From positions 565,001 through 629,000 of the forward strand of contig WPIO01000105.1 of assembly GCA_009760855.2 (NCBI GenBank): 64,000 bases of DNA. The letters are read 5' to 3'. This document shows, in pieces, positions 54,896 through 64,000 of this stretch. Made by a program: the position numbers and the translations under genes. This DNA comes from Cristatella mucedo. Taxonomy: Eukaryota; Bryozoa; Phylactolaemata; Cristatellidae. Position 1 is the first letter of the stretch, and every line of letters begins with the position of its first letter. Below the pieces are notes generated by a model that was not told the origin of the DNA, ran no database searches, and saw nothing but the letters and a program-made list of their open reading frames with translations.

Positions 54896-56489
54896 ATATA
54901 CTCATCATGATACTCAGAAACATTGGCTCAACATTGGCTCATTCTGCTCACCAGTGAGCAGCCATAAGCATAGCTTTTAAGTCAGATATTATAGCCTCCG
55001 AGTGGATTCGTGGTTTCAAGTTCAAAATGACTACAAATCAGCTTAACACAAAAGTCTGCCTGCTTTTCAGCGATGTAATATTTAAAAATTTGGCCATGCG
55101 TATAGCAGGGCACCTCAGCCAAATTAGTCAGTGCAGTTGACATTCTGTATCGACAGGGTTTTAACTCTGCCCTTGAAAGTTTTTCTACCTGTCTAGTAAA
55201 GTACATGCAGTCGGTGAAACTGAAAACTAGGCTCATCAGCCTAGTTTTAAAGTTACAAATCCTAATCATCTCTGACCGCCATTCACTATATATTAATTAC
55301 CAGCTTAAAGGTTCTACTGCTCACATTTAGGTCCCTACATTCTCTTGCTCCGGCCTAGGTATTTCAAATAGTTTCAAATCATGTTTCGTGTTGCTCACTT
55401 CTTGCCCTGACTCTGATCGTCCCGGTCGTGGCTATCACTAATCTTAAAATGTGCCGAACACCATGTAAGTTTCAAGAGTCAGTAGGCACTTACACCCACT
55501 GCTTGAAAGCATAAGGCCTTCAGCCAAATATATTGACCTTCATGGGCTTACAAATACTCACAGAGCATTTTTTTTCTCACCATCAATTAATTCATCCATG
55601 TTCGTTTGGAATCACGATTTGCCAAAGGTGACGTGGCCGGCCACCAGTGTGAGCTTCGCTAACCGACCAACCTTGGACTTGGGTAAAGTCGTGCAGCTGA
55701 TAAAGCTTTCGGGTTGCCAACTGTAACAAGCATAACGTTTGGCAGCTCGGTGTCGATTTTGAATTATAAAACATACACATTCATTTAAGCAATGAGAGAC
55801 TCATCTCGAGCAAGTGAGATTTCCCAGCAGAAGCCTTGAAGTCGAGTAGCAATTAAAGGAAGTCTCAAAAGCACAATCGGTAGGTATTAGTAATGCTCAC
55901 TTTTTGAGACCATTCTCTACTCGAGGCACAATTGTCTGTGCATATGTTCACGGCAGACGGCTTCTAGCCGCACTGTATTTTGAAACGCCAGCCCATGTGA
56001 ATTTCCGAAAGGATTTTTAATGTAATTGTCGTTATTACGTTTCAGGTATAGAAAAATTCTTGCTTGCTAGTGTGCAGAAAACTTCGCAAGCCTCATTTTA
56101 CCGAAATGGTACTCACGTAATACCGTAAAGCCACGTGCTTCATAATGCAACTCCTGTGAGTACAGCAGTATAACGAAATAAGGTGAATATCTGACGTTCC
56201 GAAAAGTTCACACAGCTTGGCAGATTCTATCTGGGATGGGTTTTCTCAATAGGGTGTGAAATGCCAGATGCAGGATTAAGTTTTCAGGTCTTGGTGTAAG
56301 TATTCAGTAGCAATCTTGTACGGCCGCCGAAGATTCTTTATTATTAACCTGAAGAAAGCTGTTGAAAAAATACACTGCAATCATTGGTATAATTATTTAA
56401 TGATCACAAATTCGTGGAAACTTGGAAGTAGCTTTACTGCGTATATATCGTTTCGGCAAAGGATTACACAGGATGCATCAATACACTAG
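54896..56489. other. Unassigned, possible LINE-B trace
   Basis: About 55,320-55,450 resembles the LINE-B segment with TCACATTTAGGTCCCTACATT. A minus-strand frame (55,269-54,982) includes LAEVPCYTHGQIFKYYIAEK and another (55,780-55,592) LYQLHDFTQVQGWSVSEAHT; neither is recognised and neither has convincing splice borders. Confidence 0.35.
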
Positions 56490-56680
56490 TAGCCGTGATG
56501 GCACACTAGGTAAGGCGGTTGCTTTCATGACCTCTGTCCCGAGGTCGTGGGTTCGAATCCTGTGGTGGGCGATCATTTATCGCCACTGCAAGCGGTGGTG
56601 ATAGCCGTAAAAGCTCTTCTGTCGCTATACAAAAAGATGCTGTTTTAAGCAGCTCGGATTTATTTATTTATTTATTAGTA
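56490..56680 (+). mobile_element. SINE-1, complete
   Basis: A-box region GATGGCACACTAGGTAAGG, B box GGGTTCGAATCC, body GCGGTGGTGATAGCCGTAAA, (ATTT)n tail at 56,658-56,676. It lies about 150 bp downstream of the third RING exon, on the opposite strand. Confidence 0.92.
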
Positions 56681-56829
56681 AAAGGAAGATTAAATAATCA
56701 GACATAATCAGGCAAGCCATATTCACTAATCTTGCACAGCAGGCAGCCGAATGCTGGCATTTAAATACTACTGCACATAAAAACTAGGTACTATTATTAC
56801 AACATCCGGGAAAACATAAATAAATAAGG

Positions 56830-57032
56830 TCACGACAAAAAGGTGAACAACTTTTCTTCAATGTAACTTCGACATATTGGACAATTAGATAATGGCTCGG
56901 AACATGCCTGACACACGCACAGGTGGCCACAAGGTCGGAACGCAATATTGACTGGATTGTCCATGCAAACCTTGCACGTGAGGCGATCCCTGAGGAGCTC
57001 AGTATCCAGAGATTCATTTCCGCGATTATTCG
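56830..57032 (-). CDS. Third RING terminal exon, IAP type
   Basis: A 203-bp terminal exon on the minus strand. Acceptor CATCTCTTTTTGTTTAG before 57,032, entry in phase 1, stop TGA at 56,830. It reads LLRDRLTCKVCMDNPVNIAF, then RPCGHLCVCQACSE and NCPICRSYIEEKLFTFLS. The ligand spacing is Cys-x2-Cys-x11-Cys-x-His-x3-Cys-x2-Cys-x6-Cys-x2-Cys, and the C-terminal tail with LFTFLS is very close to classical IAP RINGs. It has the same strand and intron phase as the two exons in the duplicated block but is more distant in sequence, so it belongs to a separate IAP-type gene. Its upstream exons were not found between 57,060 and 64,000. Confidence 0.88.
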
Positions 57033-57059
57033 CTAAACAAAAAGAGATGGGCAACGCAT

Positions 57060-57560
57060 TAGCCGGTCATCAGACTAGCCAGAACTTTGCAAAAGGCCCT
57101 GCATGCAAACACTAGCAGCAGACGCAAGCAAGCAAAGCAAGAGCCTGCATCAATTGGACGCCTCTGCTATGCCTAAGCAGCGGCAATATAAATAGAGAAT
57201 CGTCGGCCAGGCTGCAGCAACAGGGATTCTATGAAACCACTGCATTGCTGCTTACTTCAGGAGTGATTATAGAGTTCAGCTATGCGTCTCACTTTGCATT
57301 GCAAACACGATTCATAATGTTTACTCACAAGCAAACAGCATGCCTCTACTCTAGGTCAATAGCAAACTCATTTAAATGCTTAGGGATGCAAACGGATGTG
57401 TGTGTGGCGGTACAAGAACTAAATTTAACTACAGGCAAGTGAAGTAAATATCTATGTCACATTGCTTGTGTAGTTAAAGACTACGATGCACCTTCACCGT
57501 CACTAGAATGATACTTATCAACCTCGTGGCTCGAGTGGAATATGCAAGGGACAAAAAACT
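57060..57560 (-). other. Presumed intron of the third RING gene
   Basis: Immediately upstream of the third RING exon. No further exon recognised; short open frames match nothing. Confidence 0.4.
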
Positions 57561-57820
57561 GTAGTGGGCCCCTGTGATTCGTCCTTGATGTGCTTATGCT
57601 TGCTGACACTGTGCATGCTGCCACTAACCACATTTGCATGCTGACCCTGTGCATGTCACCCCTAACCATATTATTCATTTTGTTTGTTTTTCAAGCATGA
57701 TTTTACTTACTATTCTATTGCATATCACTTCGCAACAAATGTAAAGCACCTAGAAAGAGATTAAGTTCTCTGAGGGCGCTTTATCAAGTGCAATATTATT
57801 ATTATTATTATTATTACGTT
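57561..57820 (+). mobile_element. LINE-B 3' end
   Basis: GTGCATGCTGCCACTAACC and TGCATGCTGACCCTGTGCAT motifs, box GTAAAGCACCTAGAAAGAG, TTAAGTTCTCTGAGGGCGC, (ATT)n tail at 57,793-57,815. A good reference for the family 3' end. Confidence 0.88.
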
Positions 57821-58129
57821 CACAGACGTGCAGCTCGATATCATACTTTGTTTATTGGTTAAATTGTCAATCAAATCTAAGCACTAAACTATAGCTTTAC
57901 GCGACGAGCTTTGGTGGAATGCAAGACAAGAAGAAAAATCCGGCCAAGCGATTAAGTATAATGATGAAACTGGACAGCCTGACATCGTTGATTCTTCCAA
58001 CGATATCGATCTGGAAAAATCGGAGCAAATTACTTGGAAATATCGGTCGCCAACATCTCCGAGACAATGGCTGCTATCACACGAAAATGACAGGACTACA
58101 CCACAGTAGTGTGAGCTGCAAAGGTTAAT
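57821..58129. other. Unassigned
   Basis: A plus-strand frame at 57,919-58,128 (MQDKKKNPAKRLS) is not recognised. Nothing else is seen. Confidence 0.35.
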
Positions 58130-59400
58130 AATAATGATAATAATAAATAAATTTGATAAACCACCCTCACAGACCTCAGTCTCTTTCTAGTCGCTTTCCA
58201 ACTGCTACAAAGGAAGTATGATCAAATGGTTACTGACAGTCGAGTCAGAGGATACCCTGACGCAAGTCGAGAGTGAGTTCCAGGATTTGAGAGAATACGA
58301 ACTAAAGGCACGGTCTCTAAAGGAATAAGCTTTGTACAAGGTATAGATCAAGTTAGATTCCGAAAAGCGGGTGGCACTATACTTAGCCTGATGGGGCTGT
58401 AGATCTGATAGGTAGGCTGGAGCCAAAGAATAAAGAGACCTGAAATGAGTGACAAAACCTTGAAGTCGATGCATTGCTTAACTGGTAGCCAGTGCACGTC
58501 GGCGAGAAGTGGTGCGATGTGGCAACTGTGAAGCTTACGACAGACAAGCCGAGCTTCAGAGTTTTGCACCAGCTGGCTGTAAGCACCTGAGTGCACAGGC
58601 CCATAGGCCTGCAAGCAGTGGGTTAAAGAGGTCAAGCCTGGATGTCACAAATGCATGGACCAATTAGATGTGAAATCCTTGCCTAAACAAACCCGAATTT
58701 TAGCAATGGTGCGCCGTATAAAGTAGACAGACTTGGCTGTGGAGCTGATGTGGTCGTCCAACGAAAGGTCACATGACAGCTAGATTTCGTGCAGATTCAA
58801 CAGGAGGTATGCTGGCAGAGCCGATTTTGAGCGTCAGCCTTTCAAATTTCTAAATCATATATGGTCCGCCCAATTACTAGTAACCTGGTATTACCATCAT
58901 TCAATTTAAAAAAACATTGCTGCCATCAATGTGTGGATGTCATCAATACATGCAGCAGGGGAGTCGAGAAAATTCAACGTGCTCGAAGGCTGGGAGGGAT
59001 CAAAGCAAAGTTACAACTGAGTGTTATCCGCATAGAAGTGAAAGCCTAGATTGTTCTTGGCAATCACATCGGAAAGAGGGACAGTACAAACTGTGAAAAG
59101 AACAGGACCGAGCAAGGAGCCCTGAGGTACCCCATAATTCTGAGGTACCTCGGATGATCTTTGTCCATTCACGCCAATACTCTGGAGTCTCCCACTGAGA
59201 CAGGACCTGAACAATTGCAGTGCAATACCAGTAATGCTCAGGCGAAATGGGAGGCGCTCAAGAAGAACCTGGTGATCAATAGTATCAAAAGCTGCGAAAA
59301 GATCTTGAAAAACAAGCAGAGATGCCCTACCTATAATTTCCAAGGTTCCAATAATTACTCAGTGTGTTAGCCAAAAACCTACATACACGAGATTAAGTAC
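58130..59400 (-). mobile_element. LINE-B, RT to 3' end
   Basis: The most complete minus-strand LINE-B here. 3' end near 58,140 (GAGGGTGGTTTATCAAATTT). C-terminus in two frames: CHIAPLLADVHWLPVK, then RDRAFSSYSLKSWNSLSTC. The RT lies at 59,343-59,011. Decayed by frameshifts. Confidence 0.85.
59011..59343 (-). pseudogene. LINE-B reverse transcriptase remnant
   Basis: Reads FQDLFAAFDTIDHQVLLERL, NYGVPQGSLLGPVLFTVCT and LGFHFYADNTQL. The order is that of CR1/L2-group RT. The active-site YADD box has become YADN, losing the second catalytic Asp, so this copy is inactive. Confidence 0.88.
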
Positions 59401-59454
59401 AGTAGGGCTAACAGAGGCAGCCTAAATAACGTATCGTGATAACTATCTACAAGA

Positions 59455-59600
59455 ACAACAATAATAATAATAATATAATGTTTTATAGAGCCTTCAGATA
59501 GCACAATCTCTTTCTATGCACTTTACATTTGCTGCAAAGGAAGCATGATCAAATGGTTAGTGGTAGCATGCTCAATGACAGCAAGCATAATGTGGTTGAC
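59455..59600 (-). mobile_element. LINE-B 3' end fragment
   Basis: Begins with the reversed (ATT)n tail (AATAATAATAATAATA) and contains the reversed 3' box and TTAGTGGTAGCATGCTCAAT. Confidence 0.8.
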
Positions 59601-60949
59601 ATGTGGTTGCCTTGGTTTATGATTGATACGAAAGGTGAATGGAAAAAAGTTCTCAATCACAATTTGGACAAATTATTCACTCCCCTTTTTGCTCATGGCC
59701 TCAGTACACGTCCGGGTTTTAGTCAAACGAAGGGCATAACACGCCGAGTTGAATGTGCCAGATAGTACAAGGTCAGCTTTAATCGTACACATGACCACTG
59801 CCAAATGAGTCAACAGGTAATGGTACCGAAAAGAAAACATTAGCTACATAAACTTAAGTCCGGCGGTTAATCACGGTGCCGGTTAATATCGTCGGTATGT
59901 GGAAATACCAAAGAATCAGGCTATTTGATATCTGCTAAACGAGTATGGACCCATCAGATTGCGGATGAAAGTACATCGTGAACAGTCATGTCAGGAATCT
60001 TGCTTGATTAGAAAACTCACAATAATTGGCAAACGATCATACAGTCAATGGAGCAACAGCAGCTAGCAGCAGCAAACATTTTCAGCCACACAACATCGCA
60101 GCATTTCAAGGATCAATATAAATCCAAAATGTCCCTGGTCGTCCCAATGCATAATTCCATCCTCACCACACAAGGTGGCAATTCTGCTTTATCTTCTATC
60201 GAAACGATTAGGCATAAATGAAACGACCATTTGGGCATACGACCCTAGCGTTTGCTCCAATCTTGCTAAGTTTCTTTCAAAAGCCGTGATATGGGGCATC
60301 CCCGTGAGCGACAATATGCATGGTACATGCTTCAGGTCGGTCCGTTCTTTGGTGGGAACAATGCCACACGACTAGGCTGACAGCTCATTACGAGCACAGA
60401 CTTGCTCACAATCCGATCGGCATAACGCAGAGTACTCGGTGAGTGCTATGCAAACTGCTGGCGTCGCTGTCGTACCTGCTGCCTGCCTTGGCAGACCGCT
60501 GGCAGCAGGAGCAGCAGCAGGTGTCAGCATGCTGACGTGGGATGGTCCGTTTTGAGACTCAGAGCTATGAACCACCACAACGTGGCCACTCCCTGCATAG
60601 ATGTGGGTAGCAGGAATGCGATGCAAGTCGTGACGACGTTCGTGCTGGATTGTCTCTGGTCCGAGCCTCCTGGTCGCTCCATGGACTGGCAACGCAGCAG
60701 AACGATATTGAGCGCTGCTCGCCAGCTACAGCTACTACGGCCTTTGCACAACTAGCTCATTGACACAAATTGATCTGCCGACAAGCACAGCGACAACGGC
60801 TCTGGGCGCAAAAGCACTCAGGCAGAAGCTTGCAGTGTGCACGGTTTGTGCGGACTAGTGGGAGCGCAAGCGGTCGTGCACTATGGATGTGCTCTGCAGG
60901 TGCAGGTAGCACACGAGGGCACAGTGCATGCAGCACCGGTGTATTTATG
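59601..60949. other. Unassigned, GC-richer from 60,380
   Basis: A frame at about 59,595-59,765 (WLPWFMIDTKGEWKKVLN) has no known match. From 60,380 both strands have open frames (minus 60,692-60,372; plus 60,537-60,755 and 60,770-61,135) with an alanine-rich GCAGCAGGAGCAGCAGCAGG stretch at 60,500-60,520. No domain recognised. Confidence 0.3.
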
Positions 60950-61410
60950 TATGTATCTCCATCTGTAACTCAACAAAGTCATAAAGACTCTGTGGGTGTT
61001 ATGCAGGAGAGTTTTGTAGAGCACACTCACAGCCTAAGCGGCTTTCGGTATGCATTCGGTAGCCATCAGACTTCGTCTCACACAAAAAAAGAGAAAGTGG
61101 GAAGCATAGCAGAGTTAGGAGAGCAGTTGAGGTAGTGAGTAGCATAAAAGTAGCAGTTCAGGACTGCTGAAAAAGATGTGCCATAATCGGCAGTTGGAGA
61201 GTAGATGTCGTTGCGTAAGAATTGTGGAAGCCAGTTCCACAGTCTAGGACCTGCAGAGCTAAAGCTTCTGTCGCCAACTGTCTTTAAGCGGAGGAATGGG
61301 ACAGCTAATTTATTGTCCACACAGGACCTGAAGGCGTGAAGAGGCTGAAACTGATGCAGCAGTTCAGCTAGGTACAGAAGGGGCAAAGCCGTGGCGGGCC
61401 TTGTGGGTCA
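60950..61410 (-). mobile_element. LINE-A 3' part
   Basis: 3' end at 60,950, then the C-terminus in the 61,386-61,078 frame: YLAELLHQFQPLHAF, TVGDRSFSSAGPRLWNWLPQ. This GDRSFSSAGPRLWN motif is a hallmark of CR1/L2-group C-termini. Confidence 0.85.
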
Positions 61411-61814
61411 GCATAAGATGCAGCAGTGCATACAGTCACAAAGAGCTCGAGAGCCAGCTGATGGCCAGGGCTGAATTCTCAGCAGCGCTATTTCCTATCT
61501 TCAACAGCAGATCACAGAAAACAGGCTGACATGATTTCGCCAGTCTTCTTTGCCACTATCATAGCTGAGCTAGTCTTCGACGGCACCGAAGCTGAAGTCA
61601 GGGAGCTCTGATCTGACTGGGTGTCACAGAGCAGCCTCTGCCAGCAGGCTACATTCTTAAAGCTGGGAGGTGCCCGTAGCTTGCACAACCTTCTTGGTAC
61701 ACTCATATGAAAATAACCACAACCATTTCGTGCACAATCACTCACAAGATTCGGATAGGAATGCCTTTAATTGTTTTGGCTAACGCATGCCCCAAACCAG
61801 CTGTGGTAATGACT
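61411..61814. other. Unassigned
   Basis: Between two LINE-A copies. A minus-strand frame at 61,745-61,512 is not recognised. Confidence 0.35.
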
Positions 61815-62620
61815 AATGTAATGTAGTGTATGTCTGTCTGTAACTCCACAAAGTCATTAAGACCATGTGGGTGTTACACAGGAGAGTTTTGTATAGTGCA
61901 CTCACAGCCTAAGCGGCTTTCGGTACGCATTCGGAAGCCAACAGAATTCAGCTCACGCAACAAAGAGAAAGTGGGAAGCATAGCAGAGTTAGGAGAGCAG
62001 TTGAGGTAGTGAGTAGCATAGAAATAGCAGTTCAGGACCGCTGAAAAAGATGTGCCATAGTCGGCAGTTGGAGAGTAGATGTCGTTGCGTAAGAATTGTG
62101 GAAGCGAGTTCCACAGTCTAGGACCTGCAGAGCTAAAGCTTCTGTCGCCAACTGTCTTTAAGCGGAGGAATGGGACAGCTAACTTACTGTCCACACAGGA
62201 CCTGAGGGCGCGAACAGGCTGAAACTGATGCAGCAGTTCAGCTAGGTACGAAGGGGCAAAGCCGTGGCGGGCCTTGTGGGTCAGGGTAAGAGCTTTGCTC
62301 TGTATCAGTTGCTCAACCGGCAACCATTCTAGCTCTTTCAGCAGCCATGTTCATAGTCCGCTGCAGTGGCCTAATAGCTTTCTTTGGCAGCCCAGCCAAA
62401 GGGGAATTACAATAATCAAGCCGAGACAGAACTAAAGACCAAGTGAAATTTTTTACAAGCCACTGTGGGAGACAGCTCCTAATCTTGGATAAGGATCAGA
62501 TGTGATGGCTAGCGGTAGAAGCAGACTTCTGAACGAAGCTTTTGAAATTGAGGCAGCTGTCAAAAACGACACCTAAATTTCGAGCACGTGGCGATGGTCG
62601 CACAATAGCATCACGTATTA
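61815..62620 (-). mobile_element. LINE-A 3' part, longer copy
   Basis: 3' end at about 61,815, then a 149-codon open C-terminus (62,323-61,874) with IQSKALTLTHKARHGFAPSY and GDRSFSSAGPRLWNSLPQFL. RT-end sequence continues to about 62,620. The open frame suggests a fairly young copy. Confidence 0.87.
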
Positions 62621-63417
62621 GGCTCCAGCTCCCTAAAGAGTAAAGCAAGGGAGGAGCAATTCAAGAAATTGTAATCACAGTATATCTAGAAAACAATATG
62701 GTCCTGTTTCCGTGGGACCAAGATGACCGACTTGCCAGCCATGCTTCAGAAACGTCACTGTTTTGCAAGCTACAACTGGTCTCAGAGATGACAGAAGAAG
62801 CACCATTGATGCTTTGAGCAAAAAGAATCAGGTATTGCTAAAAGGAAATTGCACAAAATAGAAAGAAATTTCTTTTTATTCTTGCACTCTGTTGCTAGGA
62901 AACAACCTCTGACCCAATTCGCTGATTGATTAATAGGTAAGCATCCGGTTCACGATGATCAAACGATGTGGAAAAAATACAGAAACTTGCACAGAAAATG
63001 CAAAAGCAATCACAGAGCACAGTGCACAAGTTGCTGGAGTGCCAAAGTCACACTTTGAAAATCCCATGTTTAACTGTTAAAGGTCTAGGTAAACCGGTAA
63101 AGGTCTAGCACCTAACGTTATGTAATGCTGCATAATTATGTATAACATGTAGCAAATGTTATGTAATAGCAATGGGCTATGTCGCCGAATGCACACGGTG
63201 GTGAAAGCTCTTCTGGCTTTTAAATAAATGAGGCCGTTAAATCAGCTACCCTTTTCCATAAAGGTCGACTGACACGGTAACTATTGTGACAACTCTTCCC
63301 GCCCTTCAGACATGCAGACAGCTGTGTAGCTCATTGCTTGAGCATTCGAAGCTCACGGGTGCCCAGGAGCTTCACAAACGACAGCAGACTCTGCACAGCC
63401 ACTGGTTCGACCTTTGA
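62621..63417. other. Unassigned, SINE-1 tail near 63,190
   Basis: Nothing recognised apart from a SINE-1-like end at about 63,190-63,250 (GTGGTGAAAGCTCTTCTGGC, GGCCGTTAAATCAGCTAC). Confidence 0.4.
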
Positions 63418-63565
63418 CCTTTTTGGTGGTGAGCTGCCCCCCTCAAACGAGGGCCAAGGTCAAGTATTTGATGACCAAGATGCCAGTGGGCTCGAGACCC
63501 ATGGCATATGTGAAGTGCCCGAATAGAGATTAACTTCTCCTAGGGCTCTACATAAATGAATTATA
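63418..63565 (+). mobile_element. SINE-2, diverged
   Basis: B box GTGGGCTCGAGACCC, body CATATGTGAAGTGCCCGAAT, AACTTCTCCTAGGGCTCTAC and an AATGAATTATAT tail. The A-box end is poorly kept. Confidence 0.72.
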
Positions 63566-64000
63566 TTGCGATTATTTATCACAGACGTGTGGCATATCCT
63601 AGGACTGCTAGGGCTATGCCAAACCCATCAAGTTACAGCTGCTCAGCCTGAAGCACTCACCGGGCGCAGGGCCGCAGTGCCTCCGGCCCATGCCAGACTT
63701 TGTCTGCTGCTAATATGTCGTACCAAGGGCTCTATCTTGTGCCACGCAACTCGGGTAAGATTTTCATACGAAACAACAGCAAAGCATTACCGTTGATTGC
63801 AAAGGCAAGGCAAGCAGAGACAGCAATCGTGAGTTCGAACCCACCTATTGCAGCGGTGCTTGCAGTTGAAGACGACCGACTGGTTTCACAGCTTCTTGCC
63901 TGCAAATACAACAATGGCAATCTGCCAAACGCATGCACTCCCTAGCACATCTAGAGCCAAGCGCTCTAGATCTCGAGCTTCTATTAGACACGCTCGACGG
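63566..64000. other. Unassigned right edge
   Basis: Two overlapping plus-strand frames (63,566-63,796, 63,700-63,945). The second reads YQGLYLVPRNSGKIFI and later LAVEDDRLVSQLLACKYNN. A donor-like AACTCGG|GTAAGA is at about 63,755. The sequence runs off the window and no family is recognised. Confidence 0.3.

Noticed and set aside
60372-60755. GC-rich open frames on both strands
   Set aside because: Overlapping frames on opposite strands, no domain, no splice borders I trust; left as unassigned.

Overview
The window looks like a metazoan, non-vertebrate nuclear genome. Coding sequence is sparse and split into short exons with GT/AG borders. Most of the DNA is decayed CR1/L2-group LINEs, tRNA-derived SINEs, a Ty3/gypsy relic and LTRs. 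I cannot name the phylum. All sequence comparisons here were made by eye, without alignment software.

The main structure is a large direct repeat. Copy 1 (about 114-19,394) matches copy 2 (about 32,901-50,453) in the same order and orientation. They differ by a few percent substitutions plus many indels, and a 13.5 kb spacer separates them. An assembly that placed both alleles of a heterozygous locus in tandem would look the same, and the sequence alone cannot exclude this.

Each copy carries a minus-strand inhibitor-of-apoptosis-like (IAP/BIRC-type) gene in pieces. Exon 1 holds the start codon and the first half of a BIR zinc fold. Exon 2 holds the BIR Cys-x2-Cys. Exon 3 is a linker, and the terminal exon is a C3HC4 RING of the IAP type. 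Copy 1 exons are at 14,939-14,798, 10,275-10,185, 6,249-6,061 and 3,813-3,623. Copy 2 exons are at 46,556-46,415, 42,426-42,336, 38,628-38,440 and 36,054-35,864. Intron phases require one more exon between exons 2 and 3. A third RING terminal exon, also minus strand and also entered in phase 1, lies at 57,032-56,830, so this is probably part of a local IAP cluster.

The most notable observation is that the two copies differ mainly in their exons. I count about 35 substitutions in about 613 exon bases, of which about 32 change an amino acid and 3 are silent. All zinc ligands are kept, and the adjoining introns differ by about 1%. This suggests diversifying selection, or exon-limited conversion from other paralogues.

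The second notable observation is a set of perfect inverted repeats. At three sites one copy has a hairpin where the other has only a single arm, as expected of template-switch (fold-back) mutation. A fourth hairpin is shared and a fifth lies in a block unique to copy 1.

Layout: 1-19,394 is copy 1. 19,395-20,650 holds LINE and SINE pieces. 20,720-23,600 is a minus-strand Ty3/gypsy relic (gag, protease, RT and RNase H, no integrase) with two SINEs inside. 24,931-26,275 is an LTR. 26,702-30,100 is a nearly complete LINE-A on the minus strand. 30,105-31,925 is a second LINE-A split by a solo LTR. 32,096-32,219 is a long GA tract. 32,655-33,040 is a plus-strand LINE-A end leading into copy 2. 50,454-64,000 holds more LINE-B, LINE-A and SINE copies, the third RING exon and stretches I could not assign.
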